DNA of 64,000 nt from Doryteuthis pealeii (GCA_023376005.1 CM042152.1:77614394-77678393), one strand, 5' to 3'; positions 51,201 to 57,454 are shown, numbered from the stretch's first letter. The notes: a model not told the origin generated them from the letters alone. Translations and numbers: made by a program.

Positions 51201-54200
51201 CCTTGGGAAAGGTATGAATTAAACTATCCACCCTCCAGCAATAGATGCATATAAGTGAGCAGGCTGGACTCTTTAAGCTTTGTATGGCAACCAGTCTAGG
51301 AGATGGAAAACTCTGAATTCAAACCAGCTGTACTCCACTTAAAAACTGACCTTGTATCAATAGTGGAGGGGTTGGGTAAATACTTCCAAAATTTTAAAAA
51401 CTTTCTAAGAAGAGGAAACAATTTTAAACAATCCAAACTGATAACACTGGTTTACAAAAAAATATTTTTTGTCTGAGGCAAGAATGTGAATACGTGTTTT
51501 TGGGTGTGCTGAATTCAAATTTATAAACAGTTTTGCTCTATCACCTCTAGTTTTCTGTCTTTTAAATAGTCTTATTTTAGTATATACAGAGTATATACAT
51601 GTTTATTTAAACAGTTGTAGCAGCTTATTACAGATAAAACAGGATAGATAAAGAACATTGACGGAATAAATATACTTGGATGACACAATGTACAGTACCG
51701 CAGACAGAAGTAAAAAAGAAGACATAAGTCACATAATATTAGAAATTAACCCTGAATGCATATATGCCTTTATGTACAGTATGTGTACAAAATGTACAGT
51801 ATGCATATCTAAAAAAACTAGAGGTGATGAGTAAAACGGATTTCAAATCTGAATTCAGCACCCCCAAATTAGGTTAAAACAGCTATTTTTCTGCTTGCCT
51901 CAATTTCTTTGTAAACCAAGTGTAATTGTTCATAAAGGACAAAGAAACAAAGTTTCTCTAATCATGTGAAATATTCCAATGATAAAATCACCGTTACAAC
52001 CAAATGTCAATTAAACTATTCCAACAATTCCACAAAATCTTTGCAACATTCTTCACTCATTCTGCTGATAAAGATTTGATTGAATAAGATTTGATTTTAA
52101 TTGTTTTTTTTTCTCATTGGAGACAGATAACAAATTACTAACAAAACAGACCCCCACTACATGACCATTAATTTCTTAACTTCATCATTACATCAAGAGA
52201 AACATCTATCTATTAATAATGGAGATTCACTTCCGGTTTTTGTCTGTAACAAAAACTATGTCACTGCTTACATCACATTACCCAAAATCATCATAACATA
52301 GAATAAATACACTCAAAATTTGAACATGCAACATTAGACAGTCCCCATTGTTTTTTTTAAACAAGTTTTAATAAATACATACCTGGTATTATCTATCTAT
52401 ATATAGTTTGCTTTATTTTAATATATATTTAAAGTTATCAGAACTAAGTTTCCATTTCAAATTTTTTATTTTTTACTCCTTTAATAAATTTATTTTATTT
52501 TTACTCCTTTAATAAATTTGATGATTTTACTTTACTTATGATATAAACTCTCTGATATTAGATTTTCAACTCCCATCCCCTTAGGCAATATTTATTTTAC
52601 GTCGCCCAGAGGGCGTTTTTTTATTTTGCTAGTTAATTTAATGTCCAATTTGCAAAGGCTTACAATAAGCTAATTGGGTTCAAAGGTCATCTAATATTGT
52701 TTTCCAAAATGTTATGTTCTTTAACCCTTTCACCCCCATTTGGATGCCAGTATTGCAATCGGATTTCATTTTAACCTTTAAAACGTCCAACTCAAAAGCA
52801 TCAGTTTTCATATCCAAAACTTTTAAAAAAAAACAAAAAAAAATTTGGTAGTGTAGTGGTGAGGGTAAAATATCTAAATTCTTGGCATTTTGGTCGTTCA
52901 TCTTATTTTAAGCTGAAACAATCAAACAAATATTTCAAGGATTTTCATCATTTATTCCAAACTTTTGTGATGTTTTTTTTTCTTTAGTTTTAAATTCCCC
53001 CAAATTATGTAACGTTAACTACACAACCTGTCATTTTTTTTGCCCCTCAGGGTTGTCAAGAGCGACATGACTATTTCCGAAATGAAACTATGGCTTGGTC
53101 AGCATTCCGAAGTGTCGACTATGGTTATACACGAATGAATATTTTTAATGAGTCTCATGTGCAAATCCAACAAGTGTCTGATGATCAAGTAAGTTATTTA
53201 TTCTTTCCTCATATTTTTATTTATGTGTTTATCTTTTCTTTTCTTTTTTTTTTTCTGTGATTCTAATGCTGAATTAGTTTTTGTTATGGAGAAAAAATTA
53301 ATTTCAAATTCTTGTAATGTTTATAATGTTGCATTCTCCTTGTTTCTACAATCCTTGAAGCCATTGGGGGGGTGGGGGGTGGGGGGGTTATGTTGTTGTT
53401 CTTCAAAAAATCCTGAGGTTAATCCAAAATCTGTTGTCTTTCTGGTGTTAATCCAAGGATAAGTCTTTCTGGTAGAATGTTCCTGCCAGTAAATGATCTT
53501 GAGCATAGTGCAAACTCACTGGGCGCACTGCTGGAGAAGTAAGGAAGAACTTATTAGCGACATTTTCTTATGGACATGGACCCACCAGTTTCAAGCCTCA
53601 TTACAAAAATGTAGACAACTAAAATAAAAGCTATATGACTTACAACTGCTAAAATTTAGTTAATATGATACTACACTGTTGCTATGACAACACATGAATA
53701 AGTAATAATTATTAAGCATGACTATCTCCTCAATTTTCAAACAAAATTTAATCCATTTGTCATGACTTTAAAAATGAATAACATTTCACATTCTCTAATC
53801 CAACTTTGACTTATTCTATCAAAATTTATGTTTCATTTATTTGTCAGTTTATATCGACTAAATGGAATTTATTTCTTTTTTTTTTAATCTGTTAAAATTC
53901 TAAAATCACACTAGCAGAATACCCATAAAATATTATGAGATTACTTTATGTATAGATTGGTACTTTGTCTTGGGATCAGAGTAGTATCTGCACAACATGC
54001 CAACAACCAGAATATTGCTTCACAGCCATCTACCTCGGATTAGAATGTCCCTTGCTATAACTACTGCCACTGACTTAAGTTCAGTGTTGCTCTCATTCAG
54101 TGACAAAATGTTACGCACAAAATATATAAAATAATTTTTATTCCACAAACTGATAGGCTATATTTCCAATTCATTTTCTGTTGCTTCTCTTGTAGCATAT

Positions 54201-54351
54201 CAACATTTTTTTTAAAACTCTGTAAAAAAAAAATTTCCTTCACAAAACTTTTTTTTCCTAACGATGACCTAAGGTCAAAACTAGTTGAGAACAATCAAAA
54301 AAGAAATAACACAGAAGAAATATTCCTATTTTTTTATCATTTTTGTTCATC

Positions 54352-54400
<49 letters not shown>

Positions 54401-55055
54401 TTTGGAGGTTGATTTTGAAGGCTATCACAATGCAGGTGAAATAAAAATTATAAGGTAACAATGGTGTTGTGTGTTAACCTGTAATTTATTCTTGAATTTT
54501 TCAAGATAAAATCTCTTTTCAGAAGATCACTGGAACTGAAGTCGTCTTCTTATGGCATTTTTAGTTAAATGAAATTTTTTTTTTAAATGTCACAGATGGT
54601 ATTCATAATGAAATGCTCTGCAAGTGGTTTGAATTTTTTTTTTTTTTTTTTTTTTTTTTTGAGAAATCCAAAACCCAGTAAAATGAAAATAAATAGAAAA
54701 AAAACAAAATTGTCTGACATGAGGCGTAAATTTGGATTTTGGCTCAAAATGACAAATTACCTGAAAGTTGTTTTGTTTTTTTTTTTCAAAAGATGCAACA
54801 ATATTACAAAAATTTGAATTAATTACAAAATGTCATAAAAACATAAAAGTTGGACTTATTTTCTTTTCTTTTTTTCTTTTTTCTTTTTAGAAAGGAAAAA
54901 TAATTGACAAAATTTGGCTGGTGAAAGATTTTCATGGTTCTTATGAAGAAGAAAATAAAGAAGAAAAAGAAGAAGAAAATTTTATTTTGAAATTCCAGCC
55001 AATCAACAATAAAGAAAAAAAACAAAAAGCTTCTTCTTTCATCATGTCTTTATAA
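18985..55055 (+). CDS. ACP7: Purple acid phosphatase type 7 (ACP7/PAPL-like), twelve coding exons
   Basis: Coding exons: 18985-19087, 32730-32933, 41045-41227, 42449-42474, 43760-43857, 44483-44550, 47435-47549, 48498-48611, 49593-49721, 50911-50982, 51-kb gap, 53051-53188, 54891-55055. They encode about 471 residues (human about 438). The order is signal peptide (residues 1-18), an N-terminal fibronectin-like domain with EQIHISYG and MIVTWST, then the metallophosphatase domain. Expected dinuclear metal ligands are present: D136 in GDMG, D165 and Y168 in GDFAYD, N200 in GNHE, H285 in MAHRP, and H333/H335 in WAHEHSYER. Family knowledge: these are secreted or lysosomal Fe-Fe/Fe-Zn enzymes that hydrolyse phosphomonoesters at acid pH; the natural substrate of ACP7 is unclear. 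Oddities: total coding length is one base short of a multiple of three (exon 6), there is a Glu/Lys-rich tail beyond the usual C-terminus, and intron 1 is 13.6 kb. The frame break is either an assembly error or a real lesion. Confidence 0.9.
19100..21250. other. Start of ACP7 intron 1, no gene seen
   Basis: AT-rich intron sequence with a (GCT)n(GAT)n run at 19819-19869. Short open frames here lack conserved motifs. I see no further exon. Confidence 0.5.
19819..19869. repeat. (GCT)n(GAT)n trinucleotide repeat
   Basis: Five GCT-type units run directly into ten GAT units, giving a spurious Ala/Asp run in one frame. Confidence 0.9.
21254..22304. mobile_element. 1.05-kb fold-back element
   Basis: GGTACTGGCA at the left end faces TGCCAGTACC at the right, each flanked by TA. 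Inside, 21540-21640 (CCGATTTTAATGAAATTTTC, then TTTATAATGCATCAG) pairs with 22140-22240. The loop is roughly 21650-22100. There is no transposase ORF. It shares the terminal GGTAC and the TA target with the larger element at 24658. Confidence 0.7.
22592..22650. repeat. (AAAC)n microsatellite
   Basis: Interrupted AAAC/AAAAAC units; preceded by a 30-base T-rich run at about 22529-22556. Confidence 0.9.
22843..22877. repeat. Perfect 35-bp palindrome with one-base centre
   Basis: GGGTCAATCTTTGGTCA and its exact complement flank a single T at 22860. It is next to a further diverged copy of the fold-back arm sequence (22930-23020). Confidence 0.9.
23263..23310 (+). CDS. ACP7: Duplicate or alternative copy of the end of exon 1 (exon 1b)
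   Basis: Between a TTTAG acceptor and a GTGAGT donor lies a 48-nt phase 1 to phase 1 block reading YDPVHFQPEQIHLSYG, close to exon 1's TPPEQIHISYGG. Spliced between exon 1 and exon 2 it would add 16 residues in frame. Just upstream an ATG at 23188 opens a hydrophobic leader-like peptide (KMYFLLLLATIFFLRL), but it is in a different frame and stops at 23260-23262. It may be a cassette exon, an alternative first exon with a lesion, or a dead exon duplicate. Confidence 0.5.
23584..23770. mobile_element. About 185-bp hairpin element (MITE)
   Basis: AAGGGTAACCCGAAG at the left faces TTGGGTTACCCTT at the right. Inner arms pair through CCAATGCAAGTATCATTGGG and CCCAATGATACTTGCATCG, with a smaller GGAACGG/CCGTTTA stem at the tip. 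Confidence 0.8.
24386..24543. mobile_element. 158-bp MITE with telomere-like core
   Basis: The ends are GGGTGACCCAGAAAAAACAG and CTGTTTTTTCTGGGTCACC. The interior holds CAACCCTAACCCTAACCC, the TTAGGG-type telomere motif on the complementary strand. Related copies are at 24553 and 57322. Confidence 0.8.
24553..24657. mobile_element. Second copy of the telomere-core MITE, interrupted
   Basis: It starts GGGTGACCCAGAAAAAACAG and carries several degenerate CCCTAA-like units, then stops at a TA where the fold-back element 24658-27481 begins. Its right half is not recognisable beyond 27483. Confidence 0.7.
24658..27481. mobile_element. 2.8-kb fold-back element with arms over 1 kb
   Basis: GGTACCACCAGACC at the left is mirrored by GGTCTGGTGGTACC at the right, each bounded by TA. 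The left arm (24658 to about 25795) pairs almost base for base with the right arm (about 26226-27481); for example AACGGAAATAGATATTTCCG and TTCAAAGATCAAATTATCCG are both mirrored. The loop of about 430 bases carries sequence also found at 17240-17420. There is no coding capacity. It lies in intron 1 of ACP7. Confidence 0.88.
27520..27826 (-). pseudogene. Mariner transposase C-terminal relic
   Basis: The left end CAAGGCATGTTCAAAAAGTA matches the MITE ends at 10597. On the minus strand HWNECVKCQGDYFDEN and a stop form a typical mariner C-terminus. The upstream transposase is missing or decayed. Confidence 0.65.
28030..28515 (+). repeat. Dispersed repeat family R3, long copy
   Basis: GC-rich segment with CACGTCAAGCCCTAGCACCT, CTATTGCCCTTATGGCAA, GACGTTAAACTCTATCTGAT, and an end CGGAGTGGTAGTTCCTGTTA. 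Copies are at 29515-29805 (+) and 58355-58740 (minus). An open frame of 126 codons here has no known domain. Confidence 0.7.
29320..29346. repeat. Homopolymer C/A tract
   Basis: CCCCCCCC is directly followed by about 18 A. Confidence 0.9.
29515..29805 (+). repeat. Dispersed repeat family R3, 5'-truncated copy
   Basis: It starts in the middle of the family (GGGTGGCCAGAGAGGCC) and runs through GTCCCAACCCTATTGCCC to GTACCTGTTAGAGTCCCATC. Confidence 0.7.
30038..30320 (+). pseudogene. LINE ORF2 C-terminal fragment with (GAT)n tail
   Basis: It is collinear with the LINE tail at 46000-46500: CCTATCTCTCAAACCATC, AAACTCATAAGTGACATTCT, CAGCTCTATGCAAACACTGG and GAGGACTTACCAAG. It ends in GATGATGATGATAATAATG. 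Frames are broken throughout. Confidence 0.65.
30535..30635 (-). repeat. SINE family 1 tail, minus strand
   Basis: GTCCTTCTCCTAGACTTGTT and CAGTCTGCCCTATTATTTAC are the reverse of the SINE family 1 body; the head is missing. Confidence 0.65.
31045..31288 (-). repeat. SINE family 1, near full-length, minus strand
   Basis: Read on the minus strand it starts GGAGGTGCATGGTGTAATGG (A box region), then GGAGTTCAAATTCTGG (B box), the TAATACCCTTGGGAAAGG body and the GTCTAGGAGAAGGAAAACTG tail region. Confidence 0.8.
31680..31739. repeat. (AC)n(AT)n compound microsatellite
   Basis: CA-rich units followed by about 17 AT units that end at the Helitron CTAG terminus. Confidence 0.95.
31740..32370 (-). 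mobile_element. Non-autonomous Helitron copy 5 (631 bp)
   Basis: On the minus strand it starts TCTTATTATAATGGAGATTG and ends with a perfect hairpin GCACCC-GGA-GGGTGC, ATATATTTG and CTAG. A and T flank the element on the + strand, as expected. It is longer than the other copies. Confidence 0.75.
32730..32933 (+). CDS. ACP7: ACP7 coding exon 2
   Basis: The acceptor is TTGTTAG and the donor GTAAGT; phase 1 to phase 1. It encodes the N-terminal fibronectin-like domain: EPNEMIVTWSTF, EYGIDQLTLRATG and QYIHRVVLRGLKPGTKY. Confidence 0.92.
33375..33640 (+). repeat. Dispersed repeat, second copy of 7021-7270
   Basis: The same order of blocks as at 7021, with GTTACATAATCTATGCGGTT at the left and AAATAAAAGTTTGGATAA at the right. 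About 240 bases of purine-rich, unrecognised sequence follow. Confidence 0.55.
34049..38737. repeat. Satellite array of a 54-bp unit, about 87 copies
   Basis: Head-to-tail copies of a 54-bp unit (parts: GATTGGGTATGGTGTCTTTC, AAAGCAGTTGATGAATG, TTATGGTCGGGTATAGA) fill 4.69 kb of ACP7 intron 2. Most central units are identical; the first 200 bases and 37690-38350 contain truncated or rearranged units. Since 54 is a multiple of three and the unit has an open frame on each strand, long 18-residue-periodic open frames arise on both strands; they are not genes. Confidence 0.98.
38934..39498. mobile_element. 565-bp hAT-type MITE with long arms
   Basis: AGCACCAG occurs directly before (38926-38933) and after (39499-39506). 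The ends are GGTAATCCTTAACTTTTTCC and GGAAAAAGTTAAGGATTACC. Arms of about 215 bases pair (TTCACTTCAATGTGTATATT mirrored). The loop is about 39150-39280. There is no ORF. Confidence 0.88.
39813..39922 (-). pseudogene. Inverted pair of U2 snRNA 5'-end fragments
   Basis: Minus strand 39922-39866 reads AGCCTTTTAGCCAAGATCAA, AGTGTAGTATCTGTTCTGAT and CAATTTAATATCT, matching the 5' end of U2 snRNA including the branch-point recognition region (GTAGTA). A shorter, diverged + copy lies at 39813-39845 (ATGTAGTATCTGTTCCTATC). TTAGGGTTAGGG sits between them. Sm site and stem-loops III/IV are absent, so it is not a functional snRNA. Confidence 0.75.
40218..40283. repeat. 66-base perfect-arm hairpin
   Basis: GTCCCATAATAGTTGTT and its exact complement are separated by 32 bases. 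No protein or RNA family assigned. Confidence 0.8.
40440..40940. other. Unassigned segment in ACP7 intron 2
   Basis: A GC-richer block with GTGGGGGATAGAGACCCCCA (near 40723-40745), a possible dispersed repeat; I could not match it elsewhere in the window. Confidence 0.35.
41045..41227 (+). CDS. ACP7: ACP7 coding exon 3 (metal motif I)
   Basis: Phase 1 to phase 1 between TTTTTAG and GTAAGT. It encodes VYHCGSHKGWSS and the first metal motif ALFGDMG (D136), then MYDAIFHV leading to the next motif. Confidence 0.93.
41424..41605 (-). repeat. SINE family 2, diverged copy, minus strand
   Basis: GTGTCTATCCCCTTTTCACT, GCCACACATAACGTCAACTC and CTACCAACTAAGC follow the minus-strand order of family 2 with many changes. 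Confidence 0.6.
42449..42474 (+). CDS. ACP7: ACP7 coding exon 4 (26-nt micro-exon, metal motif II)
   Basis: Only 26 nt lie between CTTGCAG and GTAAGT. It completes a Gly codon and encodes DFAYDMQD, carrying the GDxxY metal motif (D165, Y168). Despite its size it is indispensable: without it the catalytic Asp is lost and the frame fails. Confidence 0.92.
42547..42642 (+). repeat. 5S rRNA-derived segment, second copy
   Basis: ATCAGTTCCCACTAGATTAT, AATTTAAGCATCAATGAGCC and CAATACTTAAATGGTTGACC follow 5S rRNA order and share private changes (CAATGAGCCTGTTCAAT type) with 7745-7838. This suggests a family, not independent pseudogenes. Confidence 0.6.
42660..43755. other. ACP7 intron 4, no gene seen
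   Basis: Contains a (TA)n tract at about 43240-43275 and an unassigned GC-richer part at 43300-43600. No conserved exon-like block is visible. Confidence 0.5.
43760..43857 (+). CDS. ACP7: ACP7 coding exon 5 (metal motif III)
   Basis: Acceptor TTAACAG, donor GTAAAT, phase 0 to phase 2. It encodes NGGKTGDEFMRQIEP and LPYMTCPGNHEGF, containing the GNHE motif (N200, H201). Confidence 0.93.
44483..44550 (+). CDS. ACP7: ACP7 coding exon 6, one base short (frame break)
   Basis: Acceptor AAAACAG, donor GTAAGT. It starts in frame as GNFTNYKVRFNMPGD. After the Asp codon (44523-44525) the run AAAATGG shifts the frame: the downstream frame reads GKNMFYS and joins exon 7's FNIGRAH, matching the family's YSWDLGPAH, whereas the frame as sequenced reads KMAKTCFT and then fails. 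The exon is 68 nt; 69 nt would preserve phase 2 to phase 2. A lost A in the A-run is the simplest explanation. Confidence 0.88.
44556..45990. other. ACP7 intron 6, AT-rich
   Basis: Homopolymers, (GT)n at 44932-44955 and 45197-45238, and a SINE family 2 tail at 45272-45330 (ATACCGACTTTAGGCCACCC). I see no missing exon between exons 6 and 7: a search for a YS-coding micro-exon is unnecessary once exon 6 is read in the shifted frame. Confidence 0.6.
46060..46520 (-). pseudogene. LINE ORF2 C-terminal end, best copy
   Basis: On the minus strand an open frame (45992-46534) encodes NKTWKQHPTRKQLYGHLPHI, HAGHCWGSKDELISDVLLW, GRPAKTYIDQLCADTGCCPE and DLPGAMNDREGWQEI, then a (GAT)n run read as Met. 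This is a common C-terminal tail of invertebrate LINE polymerases. It is 5'-truncated and lies in ACP7 intron 6, opposite the gene's strand. Confidence 0.8.
46644..47168 (+). mobile_element. Mariner relic with both ends
   Basis: GTTCAATAAATAAGG at the left faces CCTTATTTATTGAATGAC. Broken frames on the + strand read KCKLCEIYRRICNVYRKPC and LQMARHGFTTMKR, the N-terminal part of mariner transposase. Internal deletion and stops make it inactive. Confidence 0.65.
47435..47549 (+). CDS. ACP7: ACP7 coding exon 7
   Basis: Acceptor TTTTACAG, donor GTAGGA. It encodes FNIGRAHVISFSTEYYFF and FDWLIKDLE, aligning with the vertebrate AHIISFSTEVYFF and FRWLESDLQ regions. The leading T needs a phase-2 upstream exon, which supports the missing base in exon 6. 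Confidence 0.92.
47720..48003 (-). repeat. tRNA-derived SINE, family 4, minus strand
   Basis: The minus strand starts near 48003 with CGTAGCATATTGGATATAAA and a B box AGTTCAATCCTG, then CTTGACTAGAAACACCTGAAG and AACATTGTGTATATAACG. Its end matches the shared segment at 9153-9230. Confidence 0.5.
48498..48611 (+). CDS. ACP7: ACP7 coding exon 8 (metal motif IV)
   Basis: Acceptor TTTACAG, donor GTAAGA, 38 codons, phase 0. It encodes RYPWIITMAHRPMYC, with H285 as the single-His metal ligand, then DDCTKYES. Confidence 0.93.
49115..49440 (+). pseudogene. LINE C-terminal fragment with zinc-finger end
   Basis: It reads FKDVCRNDLRCFGITHSSWE and NLAQDRPRWWQTLHSG, then HHEATRSRRK and TFTCNICG followed in a shifted frame by NIGLHSHRRR: the CxxC...HxxxH-type C-terminal finger of these LINE proteins. 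It lies in ACP7 intron 8. Confidence 0.7.
49593..49721 (+). CDS. ACP7: ACP7 coding exon 9 (metal motif V)
   Basis: Acceptor TTTTTAG, donor GTAAAT, 43 codons. It encodes GLEDIFYKYGVDL and FWAHEHSYERLFPVYDRK. H333 and H335 are the paired His ligands. Confidence 0.94.
49778..49963 (+). repeat. SINE family 1 tail
   Basis: GGCAACCAGTCTAGGAGAAG, TTCAAACCTGTTAAACTCTG and TTTGTGTCACATCCTACTCG. The head is missing. Confidence 0.7.
50318..50784 (+). mobile_element. Non-autonomous Helitron copy 3 (467 bp)
   Basis: It starts TCTATTAATAATGGAGATTG and ends with hairpin CACC-TGGA-GGGTG, TTTTCTGTTG and CTAG before T. The 5' flank is T, not the expected A. It lies in ACP7 intron 9. Confidence 0.72.
50911..50982 (+). 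CDS. ACP7: ACP7 coding exon 10
   Basis: Acceptor ATCCACAG, donor GTAAGT, 24 codons in phase 0. It encodes VYNGSLETPYTNPKAPVHIT and TGSA, matching the vertebrate VFNGS, PYTNP and TGSA blocks. Confidence 0.92.
51185..51388 (+). repeat. SINE family 1
   Basis: TGCTAATACCCTTGGGAAAG, GCAACCAGTCTAGGAGATGG and CAGCTGTACTCCACTTAAAA; the 5' head is lost. Confidence 0.7.
51445..51922. mobile_element. 478-bp inverted-repeat element (MITE)
   Basis: CACTGGTTTACAAA at the left faces TTTGTAAACCAAGTG at the right. Arms of over 100 bases include GTGTGCTGAATTC mirrored by GAATTCAGCAC, and ATCACCTCTAGTTTT mirrored near 51815-51832. No ORF. It lies in ACP7 intron 10. Confidence 0.78.
52209..52632 (+). mobile_element. 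Non-autonomous Helitron copy 4 (424 bp)
   Basis: It starts TCTATTAATAATGGAGATTC after A, ends with GCCC-AGA-GGGC hairpin, GTTTTTTTATTTTG and CTAG before T. It is nearly collinear with copy 2 at 3303-3721. Confidence 0.78.
53051..53188 (+). CDS. ACP7: ACP7 coding exon 11
   Basis: Acceptor CCCCTCAG, donor GTAAGT, 46 codons. It encodes GCQERHDYF, the WSAFRSVDYGYTRMNIFN block, and VQIQQVSDDQ, which is nearly identical to the vertebrate IQQVSDDQ. Confidence 0.93.
53495..53590 (+). pseudogene. Short LINE tail fragment
   Basis: GCTGGAGAAGTAAGGAAGAA and GACATTTTCTTATGGACATG match the LINE tail at 11490-11545 (CWKSKEELI). Confidence 0.55.
54355..54398. repeat. (TA)n microsatellite
   Basis: About 21 TA units in ACP7 intron 11; followed at about 54628-54660 by a run of over 30 T. 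Confidence 0.95.
54891..55055 (+). CDS. ACP7: ACP7 coding exon 12 with charged tail and stop
   Basis: It follows a long pyrimidine tract and TTTTTAG. It encodes KGKIIDKIWLVKDFHGSY, then an added Glu/Lys-rich tail of about 35 residues made of GAA/AAA codons, with TAA at 55053-55055. The vertebrate protein ends soon after the VWVV equivalent, so the tail is lineage-specific. Confidence 0.85.
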   Translation, partial: KGKIIDKIWLVKDFHGSYEEENKEEKEEENFILKFQPINNKEKKQKASSFIMSL

Positions 55056-56330
55056 TTGATAAACAAAATTTCTGATTGGCCTTAAAATTTTTATAAATTT
55101 CTTTTTAGGATTTTATTTCCATTCCTCTTTGGAAATCAGTAAGAATGGTGCAGTTTTTGACTTTCATCTAAATTTTCATTTACTCTCACCGACAAAAACA
55201 GACAGAATTCATTTTCCTTCTCACTCTGTCTCTCTCTTCACAAAAGGTCACAAAGGTCACGGCCCACTCTAGATGATCCAACCTAGTGTCACTCTCTTTC
55301 TCTTCTAATGGTTATTAACAAACTGCATTAATTTGGATTAATTTTTTATTTACACAATATAACATATGCATAAGCGATAGTAATATGAAGGAGTCAAACT
55401 TACACATGCATACTAATCACATTACAAATGGCCGCTTACACAAAAGACACATGAAGCAGCACATCCTTTTTGTTTCAAATTACTGAATGTTGTCATATAG
55501 CAGATATCATCATCATCATCATCATCATCATCATGTCACGTTGACATTACAGATAATTTAACAGAACAAAAAAAATGTGTCTTAATGAAATGAGCAAATT
55601 TAGACGGTCAAAAAACTCCACCTCTGTTAAAATATTGATGAATAAATAATTTTTTTTGGTTCATTTTTTTATGTTTGGTTAATATTTGGTTAATATTTGT
55701 ATTTGTATATTAGAAAAAAATATTTTTTGTATATAAATTTTGGAATAAAATTATATTACACAAAACAATTTTTATAGTTTTTATTCCTCTTCACTCAAAA
55801 GTTTCATTTGCACAAACAACAATTTTAGATGAGATGAAATTTTTAAAAATGTTTTTTAACAATCAGATTATTTTTTTATTTTTCAAAATTACAAAAAAAT
55901 ATTTAAGAACAGTACAAATTAAGTTAACAATTAAAAGTTTAAATGTAACTCTTTAGACACACCAGTGTGATTTAATTTTTTTTTTTTCATTAATTTTCAA
56001 TTTTCAGTAACTTCCAGCAGTTATTTTGTTGCATGTGCGTGTGCGGCACCCTCGTCCATCCTCCCCAGTGTGTCTAGCAATGTGTGTCTTATTGCTTCCT
56101 TAACTGAAAATTCATCTCTATGATAAGATGTGAGAATGCGAAACAGTGGTCCATGATGATATTGATGCTTCTATTTAGGAAGAAGTGAAATATTCTAATT
56201 AGAATTTTATCTACATGATATCAAGAACTTATGATTTGCAAAAACTTCATTTCCTTCCACATTCGACTAAAAATTGTTTTATTCTTTAAGAGAATTTTAA
56301 AATATATTACATTGGCATTTTTTGCGTCTT
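55056..56330. other. Phosphatase 3' UTR and downstream AT-rich DNA
   Basis: Holds an (ATC)n run at about 55506-55533, two AATAAA-type hexamers, and no conserved reading frame. Confidence 0.5.
55744..55749 (+). promoter_or_regulatory. Candidate polyadenylation signal of the phosphatase gene
   Basis: An AATAAA lies about 690 bases after the stop, followed by a T-rich stretch. Another AATAAA-type hexamer is near 55642. The choice between them cannot be made from sequence alone. Confidence 0.4.
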
Positions 56331-56379
56331 GGAAGATTATATAGATCTTGTAACCCTGAAGTTACAGCACTTCCTGTGA

Positions 56380-56522
56380 CTGTTTTTCAAACATTGGACT
56401 TCACATTCTCGACCAAAGATGACACATGCGAAAGCTGTCCCTGAAGATGTTGATGTGTCGGTGCTTTGTTGCCGCTGCTTTCTTCTGGACCTCTTAGCTT
56501 CATGGTGTTGTGCCAGGAAGGC
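56380..56522 (-). pseudogene. LINE C-terminal fragment, minus strand
   Basis: The minus strand reads QHHEAKRSRRKQRQQSTDTS, then TSSGTAFAC, the same tail as at 9925-10135 and 49250-49340. Confidence 0.65.
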
Positions 56523-56727
56523 TTTATTGTTTTATTCTCTAAGAGCATTTTAAATATTTTAGTCTAATATAAACCTTGCTGTGTTGCTTTTGTCAGTTTA
56601 CAGTAACAGATAAATGTGTGTATATATATATATATATGCTCCCAAAACCCGGTAGAGCTCTCTAGGAGCGATTTTAATTGACTTTCACCACCAGCATAAA
56701 GCAATGATCATCTGCTGTTTACAGATT

Positions 56728-56979
56728 TGGGACCAATTTACCTTTAAGCACCTCAGGGGTGACCTGGATTCAGAAGGACATGTTTCACTTTGCACCATCA
56801 ACATCCAATTGTTTGTTACCAGACGATTTTTACAGGCATTTTTTTGTTTTTTAATTATAAAACTAACTGCTAACCCTAACCCTAACCCTAACAAACAACC
56901 GGATGTTGATGGTGCAAAGCGAAACATGTCCTTCTGAATCCAGGTCACCCCTGGGGTGCTTAAAGGTAACTTGGTCCCA
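56728..56979. mobile_element. 252-bp MITE with telomere-like core
   Basis: Arms of about 75 bases pair: GCACCTCAGGGGTGACCTGG, TTCAGAAGGACATGTTTC and TTTGCACCATCAACATCC are mirrored on the right. The asymmetric interior at 56871-56892 is a clean TAACCCTAACCCTAACCC run. The ends and arms are unrelated to the MITE at 24386. Confidence 0.85.
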
Positions 56980-57057
56980 GATTTGATCTCTTTGGTGATT
57001 GTAAAATATATACACAGATGTATGTATTTAATAGTTAAAACACCTCTCCTTAATGGC

Positions 57058-57150
57058 AGCTGTCAATGGCTGAGAGGTTAATGAACCGGGCTGGTGAAAA
57101 GTCAGTTGGGTTTCGCTCCTGGTCGTAAGTAGTTGCTGTGTCCAGCCATA
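57058..57150 (+). repeat. tRNA-Ser-like SINE head
   Basis: AATGGCTGAGAGGTTAATGA (A-box region) and TTGGGTTTCGCTCCTGGTCG (B-box region) are spaced as in a tRNA. There is no 3' acceptor pairing, so a SINE head is more likely than a tRNA gene. Confidence 0.45.
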
Positions 57151-57321
57151 CTGATGAAACATGAAACATGGTGTCTGTGGATGACTTAACATATATATAT
57201 ATATATATTGTGACATGCTTCTAGTATCTCAACTAGTATATACATGTACATTTATAATAAATTTCTATATAATGTTTGGGCGAGCAGAGAAAAAAATATT
57301 GTATTGATGAAAAAATATACA

Positions 57322-57450
57322 GGGTGAACCAGAAAAAACAGAACCAAAATTACTTATTTTCCCATTAAACTAACCCCAACCCTACACTCCCTAGTTAAAA
57401 TTAACAGTTTTATTACAAAATTTGTAGGTTCTGTTTTTTCTGGGTCACCC
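57322..57450. mobile_element. 129-bp MITE, third copy of the 24386 family
   Basis: GGGTGAACCAGAAAAAACAG at the left, CTGTTTTTTCTGGGTCACCC at the right, with a reduced CCCCAACCCTAC core where the other copies have CCCTAA repeats. Confidence 0.8.
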
Positions 57451-57454
57451 TAAT

